Shown: one piece after another, positions 9,284 to 18,794 of the stretch
Layout: each line of letters opens with the position of its first letter
Position numbering within the stretch: position 1 is the stretch's first letter
Made by a program: the position numbers and the translations under genes
The notes under the pieces: generated by a model
Database searches by the model: none
What the model was told of the DNA's origin: nothing
What the model saw: the letters and a program-made list of their open reading frames with translations, nothing else
NCBI RefSeq assembly: GCF_013423485.1
Contig: NZ_JABFFR010000005.1
Span: 124,001-188,000, forward strand
DNA length: 64,000 bases
Direction of reading: 5' to 3'
Source of the DNA: Azospirillum oleiclasticum
GTDB taxonomy: Bacteria; Pseudomonadota; Alphaproteobacteria; Azospirillales; Azospirillaceae

Positions 9284-9963
9284 GCGGCGAGCTTCAGTTC
9301 GAAGGCGACGGCCCGGCGGACCGCGTCGGACGGTAGCTCGAACCATGTGGCCACCCGCTCCAGGGATCCCTCGGCCGCATAGGCGTCGGCCAGCGTCGCG
9401 GTCGGCACGCCGGACGCGTCGTCGATGGGGCGTCCGAAGGAACGGACCGGGTCCAGGATGATCGCCCGCTCGCCCTCCGCCGGCCGCCAGCCCGCGGCGA
9501 CGCCTTGCCGGTCGAAGTCGATGCCGTCGCGGAAGCTCTGCTCCAGCACGTCGTACATGGCGAAGTTGTTGCGGACCAGATCCAGCAAACGACGGTCGTC
9601 CGTGTCGCGCTGGGTCTCCAGGAAGATGCCCTTGCCGTCGGTGTGGAACCGCGCCAGCGCGAAGGGGTGTTCATGGCCGAGGGCGTCGCGCGCCCGCTCC
9701 GCGGCGGTGCGGATGGTCCGCCAGCCAACGCCGGAGCCGATCAGCCAGTTGACGAAGCGCACCTCGATCAGGTCGAGGAAACCGAGCGCAGATTTTCCGG
9801 CGATCACCGGAAGCTGCCGGTGGATCACCGGGGCCCGCCGGTCCCCGCCCCGATAGCCGTTGATCCAGCCACGGATCCTGGCCGCGGGCACGCGGGTGAG
9901 GCGGGCCGCTTCCGGCACCGTGTACAGCCCCACCCCAACCAGCGATCCCGTCGACCCGTCCAT
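9280..9963 (-). CDS. VapB45-like antitoxin with HTH and DUF433 domain
   Basis: The 227-residue protein begins (after GGAGGG) with a MerR-like winged helix, VPEAARLTRVPAARIRGWI at about 15-33, followed by a middle domain with GFLDLIEVRFVNWLIG and a C-terminal DUF433 helix-turn-helix, PTATLADAYAAEGSLERVA. This order matches VapB45 (Rv2018, 239 residues), the partner of VapC45. It probably binds its own promoter and neutralises the downstream protein. An upstream in-frame ATG at 10005 would add 14 residues without a ribosome site. The stop overlaps the toxin start by 4 bases. Confidence 0.72.
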   Translation of the reverse strand: MDGSTGSLVGVGLYTVPEAARLTRVPAARIRGWINGYRGGDRRAPVIHRQLPVIAGKSALGFLDLIEVRFVNWLIGSGVGWRTIRTAAERARDALGHEHPFALARFHTDGKGIFLETQRDTDDRRLLDLVRNNFAMYDVLEQSFRDGIDFDRQGVAAGWRPAEGERAIILDPVRSFGRPIDDASGVPTATLADAYAAEGSLERVATWFELPSDAVRRAVAFELKLAA

Positions 9964-10071
9964 CGGCCCTCCGACCGTCCTGCCCACTCCCCCACAAGAT
10001 GACAAGCTGCGGGCGCCCCGGCAACCGGCATGCGTGCGGCGTACCGTCCGGTCGGCGGCGGACGCTCCATC

Positions 10072-10995
10072 CTACCCCCCGGCCCGCCGCATGGTCTGGG
10101 ACGGCGGTTCGCCATAAACCGCGGCGTAGGTGGAGGAGAAGCGGCCGAGGTGCCAGAAGCCCCATTTCATGGCAATCTCGGACACGGTGGCGCCCCGGCC
10201 GCCGGCGGCGAGGTCGCGGTGGGCGCCGTCCAGGCGCATGTGGCGCAGCCACACCGCCGGGCCGACGCCGACCGTCGCCATCACGGCGCGGCGCAGCGCC
10301 TCCGGCGACACGCCGAGGCGGGCGGCGAGCCCGGCCGGGGTGTGATCCTCCGCCTCCTCGGCCAGCACCAGCGCGCGGGCGCGCTGGAACAGGCGGTATT
10401 CGTCGCGGGTCGCCGGATCGGGCGACCGGCCGCGCTGGGCGATCATGCCGAACAGGGCGGCCAGCCGGTCGACCACGAGCTGCCCCAGGATCGGCGCGTG
10501 GTCGGGCATCGCCATCATCAGGCCGGTTTCCTGCCCCAGGATCAGAGACAGGAACCAGGCCGTCGCCAGCTCCGCCTGTTGAAAGCCGGGTGAGAACAGC
10601 AGCGGCGGCGAGCGCGGCGGCGGCTCCCCCTCCGGCAGCGCCCGCGTGTCCACCGTGGCGATCAGCAGATCGGTGGCCTCGTCGGTGGCGACGTGGATCT
10701 CCTCGCCGCCACGCAGCATCATCACACCGCCGGTCGGCACCCGGCAGGCGTTGGTGACGCAGGACGGCGCCGGCCCCAGCGACTGGACATAGACGAGCGT
10801 GCCGGCGGGTGCCGCCACCCGCTCCTCCACCGCCACGTTGATGCGCTCGCGCGCGATGGTCACGCCCGGAAGGCCCAGCGTTTCGATGCAGCCCTGATAG
10901 CCACCCGGCTTGAGCTGGGTGTAATGCTGCGACCAGCGGTCCAGCCCGCGCTCCTGCTCGCACGCGTCGACGTACACCTGACGACTGAACGTCAT
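10072..10995 (-). CDS. AraC family regulator, divergent from the amine dehydrogenase operon
   Basis: The 307-residue protein has a long N-terminal sensor domain (YTQLKPGGYQGCIETLGLPG near its start) and a C-terminal AraC-type DNA-binding domain (DHTPAGLAARLGVSPEALRRA, then VSEIAMKWGFWHLGRFSSTY). The sensor resembles that of FeaR/EutR-like regulators whose genes neighbour amine-oxidation loci. It faces away from aauB with a 167-bp shared intergenic region (10996-11162), so it is the probable activator of the amine dehydrogenase operon. The ATG at 10995 follows AGGGGGCGAGGGGG; an ATG at 11055 would only add a low-complexity leader. Confidence 0.85.
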   Translation of the reverse strand: MTFSRQVYVDACEQERGLDRWSQHYTQLKPGGYQGCIETLGLPGVTIARERINVAVEERVAAPAGTLVYVQSLGPAPSCVTNACRVPTGGVMMLRGGEEIHVATDEATDLLIATVDTRALPEGEPPPRSPPLLFSPGFQQAELATAWFLSLILGQETGLMMAMPDHAPILGQLVVDRLAALFGMIAQRGRSPDPATRDEYRLFQRARALVLAEEAEDHTPAGLAARLGVSPEALRRAVMATVGVGPAVWLRHMRLDGAHRDLAAGGRGATVSEIAMKWGFWHLGRFSSTYAAVYGEPPSQTMRRAGG

Positions 10996-11162
10996 GGCCC
11001 CCTCGCCCCCTGCACCCCGCAGGCGAATTGAAGAAGTTGCCTCAATGTCAGTCAAGCCAATTCTTTGCCTGCGTTCTGTGCAAACTTACCCGGCAAACTG
11101 GATAGCCCTGGCCGCGGTTGCCCGCTTAGGCTTCACATCAGTTCAATTACGGAGGGTTGCCC

Positions 11163-12311
11163 GTGGTCCAGCTCGACAAACTCGCGCTGTGCGCGGTGCT
11201 CGCCGTCGTCGCGGCACCGGCGATGGCGCAGCAGGCCGATTTCAAACCGGAGACTCTGACGGTCAAGGAGACCATCGACCCCGGCCCCAACGTGCTGGTC
11301 TACCAGCAGGAGTGGAAGGGCGCCGGATCCATCGCCGTGTTCGGCAAGGACGATCTGGCGTTCAAGGGCCTGATGGCGTCGGGCAGCATGGGGCAGATGC
11401 TGGTGTCGCCGGACGGCAAGACCGCCTATTCCCAGTCCACCTTCATGAAGCGCATCACCTACGGCGACATCGAGCATGTCGTGCAGGTCTACGACGTGGC
11501 CAAGCTGACCCCGGTGAAGGAGGTGAGCCTGCCGGCAAAGGCGGCCATGACGCTGGGCTACCAGCCGATGTTCCAGGCCAGCGCCGACGGCAAGTTCCTC
11601 TATGTGCAGAACGGCACGCCGGCGGCCTCGGTGACGGTGGTCGATGTGGCGAAGGGCAGCGTGACCGCCGAGATCCCGACGCCCGGCTGCTGGGGCATCT
11701 ATCCCTCGGCCGCCGGCGCCTACAAATTCTCCACCATCTGCGGCACCGGCATCTTCCAGACCTACGCGGTGACCGCCGACGGTGCCCCGGCCGGCAAGAC
11801 GGACAGCGCCAGGATCTTCGACGTCAACAGCGACCCGATCTTCATTTCGGGCGTGCGGGTGGGCGGCGACCTGCTGTTCGCGTCCTTCAACGGCACGCTC
11901 TACCGCCTGTCCGACGCCGAGGCGGCGGTGAAGACGGTCGAGACCATCAAGATCACCGACGGGGTCGACGGCAAATGGGCGCCCGGCGGCTACGCGATGA
12001 TGGGTTACGCCGAGAAGGCCGGCGTGCTGTTCGTCGCCATGCACCCCGACGCCGGCAACGGCAGCCACAAGAACCCGGCCGAGGAGATCTGGGCCTACGA
12101 CCTGAAGGCCAAGAAGATCCTGTCGCGCTCGGCGGTCGAGCATGTGGCCTCCTTCGCCATCAGCGCGGATGAGGCGCCGGTGCTCTTCGGGCTGACCGAG
12201 GACCCGAAGATGATCCGCTACACCAGCGACCCCAAGGCCGGCTTCGCGCTGACCAAGACGGGGGAGGCGAAGGTGACCGGCTTCCCCTTCGTGGCGCAGG
12301 TGACGCCGTGA
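11163..12311 (+). CDS. aauB: Amine dehydrogenase heavy (alpha) chain, aromatic-amine-dehydrogenase type
   Basis: The 382-residue precursor has a signal peptide (cut near APAMAQ) and a seven-bladed propeller typical of quinohemoprotein-free TTQ amine dehydrogenases. Segments such as GYQPMFQASADGKFLYVQN, DVNSDPIFISG and MHPDAGNGSHKNPAEEIW follow the aromatic amine dehydrogenase heavy chain more closely than methylamine dehydrogenase. It is the periplasmic scaffold for the TTQ light chain; the enzyme oxidises primary amines to aldehydes plus ammonia. I chose the GTG at 11163, six bases after GGAGGG; a TTG at 11157 abuts the ribosome site. The stop overlaps the GTG of mauE. Which amine is used cannot be settled here. 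Confidence 0.9.
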   Translation: MVQLDKLALCAVLAVVAAPAMAQQADFKPETLTVKETIDPGPNVLVYQQEWKGAGSIAVFGKDDLAFKGLMASGSMGQMLVSPDGKTAYSQSTFMKRITYGDIEHVVQVYDVAKLTPVKEVSLPAKAAMTLGYQPMFQASADGKFLYVQNGTPAASVTVVDVAKGSVTAEIPTPGCWGIYPSAAGAYKFSTICGTGIFQTYAVTADGAPAGKTDSARIFDVNSDPIFISGVRVGGDLLFASFNGTLYRLSDAEAAVKTVETIKITDGVDGKWAPGGYAMMGYAEKAGVLFVAMHPDAGNGSHKNPAEEIWAYDLKAKKILSRSAVEHVASFAISADEAPVLFGLTEDPKMIRYTSDPKAGFALTKTGEAKVTGFPFVAQVTP

Positions 12312-12841
12312 CCGGTGGCGCCTGGACCGAAATGGCGGCCGGCTCCGCGGTGGCCTTCACCGCGCTGCTGTTCGCCCAGGCGGCCCTGCACAAGCTGACC
12401 GACTTCACCGCCTTCACCGGCTATGTCGCGGATTACCGGGTGGTGCCGGAGAGCTGGTCGCGTCCCGCCGCCGGGGTGGCGCTGGGGCTGGAGCTGCTGA
12501 CCGTGGCGGCGCTGGTGGTGCCGGGCGGGCAGGCGGCGGGATCGCTGCTCGCCATCGCCCTGCTGCTCGGCTACGCGGCGGCGATCGGCATCAACGTGGC
12601 CCGCGGCCGCGACCGCATCGAATGCGGGTGCGGCGGGGCGGTGCAGCCGCTGGGGCCGGCGCTGGTGGTCCGCAACCTGGGGCTGGCGGGGATCGCGGCC
12701 TTCGGCCTCGGCACCGTGCCCGGAAGCCTGCTGGCGCCCGAGGCGCTGACCGCGCTGCTGGTCGGCGTCACGCTGTGGATCGGCTACGCGCTGGTCGATC
12801 AGCTCCTCGCCAACGCCGCCCATCTGCGCCGCCGCGCCTGA
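12308..12841 (+). CDS. mauE: MauE, membrane protein for amine dehydrogenase maturation
   Basis: The 177-residue protein has four or five predicted membrane helices (FTALLFAQAALHKL, VALGLELLTVAALVV, SLLAIALLLGYAAAIGI, ALTALLVGVTLWIGYAL) and the family signature RIECGCGG near residue 104. MauE, with MauD, is required in methylotrophs for stable light chain, probably by helping disulfide formation in the periplasm (DoxX/DsbD-like group). It begins with GTG inside the aauB stop (GTGA overlap), showing translational coupling. Confidence 0.9.
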   Translation: MTGGAWTEMAAGSAVAFTALLFAQAALHKLTDFTAFTGYVADYRVVPESWSRPAAGVALGLELLTVAALVVPGGQAAGSLLAIALLLGYAAAIGINVARGRDRIECGCGGAVQPLGPALVVRNLGLAGIAAFGLGTVPGSLLAPEALTALLVGVTLWIGYALVDQLLANAAHLRRRA

Positions 12842-12861
12842 CGGAAAAGGAAGCCTGTGCA

Positions 12862-13470
12862 ATGGACACCGTGGATATCCTCCTCTTCGCCCTGGCGGTG
12901 CTGTGGCTGGTGGTGATCGCCCTGATCGTCGCCCTGTTCGCGCTGGCCCGTCAGGTGGGCGTGCTGTTCGAGCGCATCTCGCCGATGGGCGCCTTGATCA
13001 ACGACAGCGGCCCCAAGGTCGGCGACACCACCCCGGTCTTCACACTGGCCAGCCTGACCGGCGGCGAGGTGGCGATCGGCCCGCGCCCCGACCGCTCCAT
13101 GCTGGTCTTCTTCGTGTCGCCGACCTGCCCGGTCTGCAAGAAGCTGCTGCCCGTGCTGCGCTCGGTCCGGCAGGCGGAGGCGGGCTGGCTCGACGTGGTT
13201 CTCGCCAGCGACGGCGAGCGCGACAAGCACGAGCGCTTCGTCCAGACCGCCGACCTGTCGGCCTTCCCCTATGTGCTGTCCACCGAGCTGGGGCTTGCCT
13301 ACCGGGTGTCGCGCCTGCCTTTCGCCGTGCTGATCGACAGCGCCGGCGTGGTGCGCGCCAAAGGGCTGATCAACAACCGCGAGCAGCTCGAAAGCCTGTT
13401 CAACGCGCACGAGATGGGTGTCGGTTCGATCCAGAGCTTCCTGGACGGCCCCGCGCCCGCTCAACACTGA
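12862..13470 (+). CDS. mauD: MauD, thioredoxin-like disulfide protein for light-chain maturation
   Basis: The 202-residue protein has one N-terminal membrane anchor (ILLFALAVLWLVVIALIVAL) and a periplasmic thioredoxin-like domain with the active-site motif SPTCPVCKK near residue 92 and a cis-proline region SRLPFAVLID. MauD is needed to make the many disulfides of the small TTQ subunit, which here has 12 cysteines in its mature part. It sits 20 bp after mauE and 21 bp before the light-chain gene. Confidence 0.92.
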   Translation: MDTVDILLFALAVLWLVVIALIVALFALARQVGVLFERISPMGALINDSGPKVGDTTPVFTLASLTGGEVAIGPRPDRSMLVFFVSPTCPVCKKLLPVLRSVRQAEAGWLDVVLASDGERDKHERFVQTADLSAFPYVLSTELGLAYRVSRLPFAVLIDSAGVVRAKGLINNREQLESLFNAHEMGVGSIQSFLDGPAPAQH

Positions 13471-13491
13471 CACCCGCAAAGGAGGACCGAC

Positions 13492-14031
13492 GTGATCTCT
13501 CTTCTCGATGCGCTCATGGAACGGCTCGACCGGTTCGCCGAGCGGAGCGCCCGGACGATGGCCAAGACCAACGGCCGGCGCAGCTTCCTCGCCAAGACCG
13601 GGGCGCTGGTGGTGGGCGGCGGGCTGCTGCCGCTGCTGCCCTTCGACCGCACCTTCGGGCAGGCCCACGCCGCCACCCCGGTCACCGACGGCGACGCCGT
13701 GTCGTGCGAGTACTGGCGCTACTGCGCGCTGGACGGCAACCTGTGCAGCGCCTGCGGCGGCTCACTGACCCAGTGCCCGCCGGGGTCGGAGGCGTCCAAG
13801 GTGTCGTGGGTCGGCACCTGCCGCAACCCCAACGACAACAAGGACTACCTCGTCTCCTACAACGACTGCTGCGGCAAGCCGATCTGCGACAACAGCCCCT
13901 TCTGCCTGAAATCCGTCGGCGAGCGGCCGGGCTACCGGATGGGCCTGCACAACGACATCAATTGGTGCATGGCGAACGCCTCCAAGGGCTATCATTGCAC
14001 GGTGGCCCTGCTGGTCGGTCTGGCCGAATGA
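13492..14031 (+). CDS. aauA: Amine dehydrogenase light (beta) chain with TTQ cofactor
   Basis: The 179-residue precursor carries a twin-arginine signal (NGRRSFLAK near residue 28) followed by the cysteine-rich TTQ subunit. By alignment with known light chains, the cofactor tryptophans are W106 (in VSWVGTC) and W158 (in DINWCMAN), and the catalytic aspartate is D125 (in YNDCCG). Twelve cysteines, enough for six disulfides, are present. Segments KDYLVSY, RPGY and LVGLA resemble aromatic amine dehydrogenase more than methylamine dehydrogenase. The start is GTG after AAAGGAGG. The protein folds before Tat export or is matured in the periplasm by MauE and MauD. The TTQ cross-link normally needs MauG or another oxidase, which is not encoded next to it. 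Confidence 0.93.
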   Translation: MISLLDALMERLDRFAERSARTMAKTNGRRSFLAKTGALVVGGGLLPLLPFDRTFGQAHAATPVTDGDAVSCEYWRYCALDGNLCSACGGSLTQCPPGSEASKVSWVGTCRNPNDNKDYLVSYNDCCGKPICDNSPFCLKSVGERPGYRMGLHNDINWCMANASKGYHCTVALLVGLAE

Positions 14032-14480
14032 GGGCGGCGGCCGGGGTGTTCGCGCTGGCGGCGCTGACCGCGTCGCCGGCCCTGGCGGCGGATGGGGGCG
14101 CCGAGGACGGCAAGGCGGTGTTCGAGCAGGTCTGCGCCGCCTGCCACCAGGCCGGGGGCGTCGGCGCGCCGGGCCTGGCCCCGCCGCTGGTCGATCCGGC
14201 CCTGTGGGGCCGGCTCGGCGACACGGCCCCCCGCTATGTGGCGGGGGTGCTGCTGGGCGGGCTGTCCGGCACCATCGAGGCCGGCGGGGAGAAATACATG
14301 GGGCTGGTGATGCCGCCGCAGGACGGGCTGGACGACGCCGCGCTGGCGGCGGTCGGCAGCTATGTCCTGAAGGATCTCGCCGGCACCGCCCACACGCTGA
14401 CGCCGGCTTTGCTGGTCGAGGTCCGGGGTGCCGTGCCCTCGCACGGCGCCCTGCGCACCCTGCGCAAGGGAGGTGGGTGA
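14028..14480 (+). CDS. Periplasmic c-type cytochrome of the amine dehydrogenase locus
   Basis: The 150-residue protein has a signal peptide (ALTASPALAA) and a single heme motif CAACH near residue 39, with a later methionine ligand candidate in YMGLVMPP. It begins with ATG inside the aauA stop (ATGA overlap), so it is made with the light chain and probably accepts electrons from the TTQ enzyme, in the place taken by amicyanin or azurin elsewhere. A small cytochrome gene also follows aauA in Alcaligenes faecalis, to my knowledge. Confidence 0.85.
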   Translation: MRAAAGVFALAALTASPALAADGGAEDGKAVFEQVCAACHQAGGVGAPGLAPPLVDPALWGRLGDTAPRYVAGVLLGGLSGTIEAGGEKYMGLVMPPQDGLDDAALAAVGSYVLKDLAGTAHTLTPALLVEVRGAVPSHGALRTLRKGGG

Positions 14481-14932
14481 TGGCGCGCGGGATGATGGCG
14501 GTGGCGGTGCTGGCCGCCGGGCTGGCGACGGGCGCCGCGGCGGCGGGGGAACTCCAGCCGCGGACCAACTACATCCTGCGCTGCACCGGCTGCCACGGCA
14601 TGGACGGGGCCGGCAGCCCGGTCGGCGGCATCCCCGACTTCCGCAACTATGTCGGGGCCTTCGCCGGCGACGACGAGGGGCGGACCTACATCCTGCATGT
14701 GCCGGGCGTGATCGGGGCCAGCCTGACCGACAACGAGATCGCCGGGGTGATCAACTTCATCATGGCGAACTGGGCCGGATCGTCGCTGCCCGCCGGCTAC
14801 ACCCCCTTCACCGCGGCGGAGGTGACCGAGCGGCGGGCGCGGGCGGTGGACGACGTGGTGGGCTTCCGCCGCACCATCGTCGCCCGCCTGGCGGCGGCCG
14901 GGGTGCAAACGGCCGGCTACCCCTGGCCGTGA
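14480..14932 (+). CDS. Second c-type cytochrome-like protein of the amine dehydrogenase locus
   Basis: The 150-residue protein has a signal peptide (VAVLAAGLATGAAAAG) and one heme motif, CTGCHG, near residue 39. The middle has GIPDFRNYVGAF and the C-terminal third is charged. No obvious MP-type methionine ligand follows, but M residues near HVPGVIG and FIMANW could serve. The ATG shares one base with the previous stop (TGATG). It may relay electrons from the first cytochrome to the respiratory chain. It is the last gene of the operon; the next begins 81 bp later. Confidence 0.8.
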   Translation: MARGMMAVAVLAAGLATGAAAAGELQPRTNYILRCTGCHGMDGAGSPVGGIPDFRNYVGAFAGDDEGRTYILHVPGVIGASLTDNEIAGVINFIMANWAGSSLPAGYTPFTAAEVTERRARAVDDVVGFRRTIVARLAAAGVQTAGYPWP

Positions 14933-15013
14933 GGGAGCGGGGCATCAGGCGGCTTGGTGTTGCGTGGACGAACGGGTAATCTCGGCCTCGGTCCACAATC
15001 CGGATGCCGAACC

Positions 15014-16531
15014 ATGAGCGCGCCACGCACACTTCTCCTGAACCCCGCCGACACCGTCGCCGTCGTCGTCGATCCGGTGGATCCCGGCAGCGAGGTCCGC
15101 GGCGTCGTGGCGGCCGTGCGCATCCCGCGCGGGCACAAGATGGCGCTGCGGCCGATGGCGAAGGGCGAGCCGATCCGCAAGTTCGGCCAGATCATCGGCT
15201 TCGCGTCCGAGGACATCGCGCCGGGCCAGCATGTCCACACCCACAATTGCGCCTTCGCCGCCTTCGAGCGCGACTACGACTTCTGCGCCGACGCCGCGCA
15301 CGAGGAGCCGCTGCCGCCGGAGCTGCGCGCCACCTTCGAGGGCTTCCGCCGGCCGAACGGCAAGGTGGGCACCCGCAACTACATCGGCATCATGACCAGC
15401 GTGAACTGCTCCGCCAGCGTCGCCCGCTTCATGGCGCGGGAGGTGGAGCGGTCGGGCATCCTCGACGAGTTTCCCCATGTGGACGGGGTGATCCCGCTGG
15501 TGCACGGCACCGGCTGCGCCATGGACACGGAGGGGCTGGGCTACGACGTGCTGAAGCGCACCCAGTGGGGCTACGCCAGCAACCCCAACATGGGGGGCGT
15601 GGTGATGGTGGGGCTGGGCTGCGAATCCTTCCAGATCAAGCGCTGGATGGACGCCTATGGCATGGCGGAGACGGACACCTTCCGCACCTTCACCATCCAG
15701 GAGCAGGGCGGCACGAGGAAGACCGTGGACGCCGGGGTGGACGCCATCCGCGCCATGCTGCCGCTGGTGGACCGGGCGCGGCGGGAGACGGCACCGGCCT
15801 CGGAGCTGATGCTGGCGCTCCAGTGTGGCGGCTCCGACGGCTATTCCGGCATCACCGCCAACCCGGCACTCGGCATGGCGGTGGACAGGCTGGTGAAGCA
15901 CGGCGGCACCGCCATCCTGTCGGAAACGCCGGAGATCTATGGCGCCGAACATCTGCTGACCCGCCGCGCCGCGACGCGCGAGGTGGGGGAGAAGCTGGTC
16001 TCCATCATCAAGTGGTGGGAGGACTACACCGCCCGCAACCACGGCACCATGGACAACAACCCCTCGCCCGGCAACAAGGCCGGCGGGCTGACCACCATCC
16101 TGGAGAAGTCGCTGGGGGCGGCGGCCAAGGGCGGCACGACGACACTCCAGGGCGTCTACCACTACGCCGAGCCGGTGGACGGGCGCGGCTTCGTGTTCAT
16201 GGACACGCCGGGCTACGACCCGGTGGCGGCGACCGGGCAGGTGGCCGGCGGCGCCAACATCCTGTGCTTCACCACCGGCCGCGGCTCCGCCTACGGCTGC
16301 AAGCCGACGCCGTCGATCAAGCTCGCCACCAACAGCGACGTCTACCGCCGCATGACCGACGACATGGACATCAACTGCGGCGATGTGCTGGACGGCGTGC
16401 CGCTGGAGGAGAAGGGGCGGGAGATCTTCGACACGATCCTCCGCGTCGCGTCCGGCGAGCGCAGCAAGTCCGAACAGCTCGGCTACGGCGACGCGGAGTT
16501 CGTGCCCTGGGTGATCGGCGCGACGATGTGA
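15014..16531 (+). CDS. uxaA: UxaA/GarD-family altronate dehydratase
   Basis: The 505-residue protein has an N-terminal SAF domain (to about residue 85, ending IAPGQHVHTHNCAF) and a UxaA-type dehydratase domain with NGKVGTRNYIGIMTSVNCS, MVGLGCES and LALQCGGSDGYSGITANP. Length and order agree with full-length fused altronate dehydratases, which convert D-altronate to 2-keto-3-deoxy-D-gluconate using Fe/Mn. Galactarate dehydratase is the main alternative in the same family. The ATG is preceded by a weak site. The gene is convergent with an SDR gene, with a mosaic of inverted repeats between them. Confidence 0.85.
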   Translation: MSAPRTLLLNPADTVAVVVDPVDPGSEVRGVVAAVRIPRGHKMALRPMAKGEPIRKFGQIIGFASEDIAPGQHVHTHNCAFAAFERDYDFCADAAHEEPLPPELRATFEGFRRPNGKVGTRNYIGIMTSVNCSASVARFMAREVERSGILDEFPHVDGVIPLVHGTGCAMDTEGLGYDVLKRTQWGYASNPNMGGVVMVGLGCESFQIKRWMDAYGMAETDTFRTFTIQEQGGTRKTVDAGVDAIRAMLPLVDRARRETAPASELMLALQCGGSDGYSGITANPALGMAVDRLVKHGGTAILSETPEIYGAEHLLTRRAATREVGEKLVSIIKWWEDYTARNHGTMDNNPSPGNKAGGLTTILEKSLGAAAKGGTTTLQGVYHYAEPVDGRGFVFMDTPGYDPVAATGQVAGGANILCFTTGRGSAYGCKPTPSIKLATNSDVYRRMTDDMDINCGDVLDGVPLEEKGREIFDTILRVASGERSKSEQLGYGDAEFVPWVIGATM

Positions 16532-16543
16532 GGGGGGCAATAA

Positions 16544-16628
16544 CCCTCTCCCCGGCGGGGAGAGGGCAGGGTGAGGGGGCTACCCTCACCCGGCGCTGCG
16601 CGCCGACCTTCTCCCCGGTGGGGAGAGG
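16544..16628. repeat. Mosaic of four palindromes (REP-like element)
   Basis: Four hairpin units lie head to tail between convergent genes: CCCTCTCCCC-ggc-GGGGAGAGGG (16544-16566), GGGTGAGGG/CCCTCACCC (16569-16591), CGGCGC-tgc-GCGCCG (16591-16605) and TCTCCCC-ggt-GGGGAGA (about 16610-16626). The first unit recurs at 31804-31830 and, degenerated, at 21588-21609 and 39865-39891. It may act as a terminator for both strands. Confidence 0.75.
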
Positions 16629-16640
16629 TTTCTTGAACCG

Positions 16641-17345
16641 CTACACCGACCGCGTGATGCCGCCGTCCACGCGGATGTTCTGGCCGGTGATGTAGCCGGC
16701 GCCGTCCGACGCCAGGAAGGCGATGGTGGCGGCGACCTCGGCGCTGCGGCCGTAGCGGCCCATGGGGATGCGCTGGCGGCGGTCCTCCTTCTCCGGCAGG
16801 CTGTCGATGAAGCCGGGCAGCACGTTGTTCATGCGCACGTTGTCGGCGGCGTACTTGTCGGCGAACAGCTTGGTGAAGGCGGCCAGCCCGGCCCGGAAGA
16901 CGCCGGACGTGGGGAACAACGGGTCCGGCTCGAAGGCGGCGAAGGTGGAGATGTTGATGATCGCCCCGCCGCCCTGCGCCACCATCGCCGGCGTCACCAG
17001 CCGGGTCGGGCGGATGACGTTCATCAGATAGACGTCGAGGCCGGTGTGCCACTCCTCGTCGGTCAGCTCCAGCACCGGCGCGCGCGGGCCATGGCCGGCG
17101 CTGTTGACCAGCACGTCGATGCGGCCCCACCGCTCCAGCGCAAGGTCCACCAGCCGCTTGAGATCGTCGTTGGAGCGGTTGGAGCCGGTCACGCCGACGC
17201 CGCCCAGCTCCGCCGCCAGCGCCTCGCCCTTGCCCGAGGAGGACAGGATCGCCACCGCGAAGCCGTCCGCCGCCAGCCGCCGGGCGGCGTCCGCCCCCAT
17301 GCCGCTGCCACCCGCGGTCACCACCGCCACCTTCCGATCCGACAT
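16641..17345 (-). CDS. SDR family oxidoreductase lacking the usual Tyr-Lys pair
   Basis: The 234-residue protein is a classical-length short-chain dehydrogenase: nucleotide-binding TAGGSGMG at 10-17, NSAG at 81-84, serine region NIST at 131-134 and the C-terminal ITGQNIRVDGG. At the catalytic site, where YxxxK is expected, it reads S147-G-V-F-R151, so both Tyr and Lys are replaced. It may work with altered residues or bind ligands without catalysis. It is convergent with the altronate dehydratase gene and divergent from the imelysin operon, so its pathway cannot be inferred firmly; a sugar-acid or acyl substrate is possible. Confidence 0.85.
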   Translation of the reverse strand: MSDRKVAVVTAGGSGMGADAARRLAADGFAVAILSSSGKGEALAAELGGVGVTGSNRSNDDLKRLVDLALERWGRIDVLVNSAGHGPRAPVLELTDEEWHTGLDVYLMNVIRPTRLVTPAMVAQGGGAIINISTFAAFEPDPLFPTSGVFRAGLAAFTKLFADKYAADNVRMNNVLPGFIDSLPEKEDRRQRIPMGRYGRSAEVAATIAFLASDGAGYITGQNIRVDGGITRSV

Positions 17346-17443
17346 TCCGGGTCTCCTCCCATTCCTGGCTTTGTGGGCCCTGGTCTTGCGGTTTTCACCT
17401 ATCGGCCGCGCGGTGCCGCGACGTCAAGCCGCGCGATCAAAGC

Positions 17444-17487
17444 TTGACAACAGCGGTCAAGAGGATAGTAACTGCGACTTAGTCGCA
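17444..17487 (+). promoter_or_regulatory. Promoter and Fur-like operator of the imelysin operon
   Basis: A TTGACA hexamer lies at 17444-17449. About 24 bases downstream is the perfect 7-1-7 palindrome TGCGACT-T-AGTCGCA (17473-17487), centred 30 bp before the ATG at 17510 and overlapping the expected -10/+1 zone. The 7-1-7 symmetry and TGCGA...TCGCA ends resemble Fur-family boxes of alphaproteobacteria. Given the iron-acquisition genes that follow, iron repression by Fur or a relative is the likely reading. Confidence 0.6.
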
Positions 17488-17509
17488 CTTGCAGCCCAGG
17501 GAGTTCCTC

Positions 17510-18784
<1,275 letters not shown>

Positions 18785-18794
18785 GCGGGGTCAA

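Noticed and set aside
11157..11162. TTG at 11157 as start of the amine dehydrogenase heavy chain
   Set aside because: It abuts the GGAGGG ribosome site; GTG at 11163 has correct spacing and begins the signal peptide.
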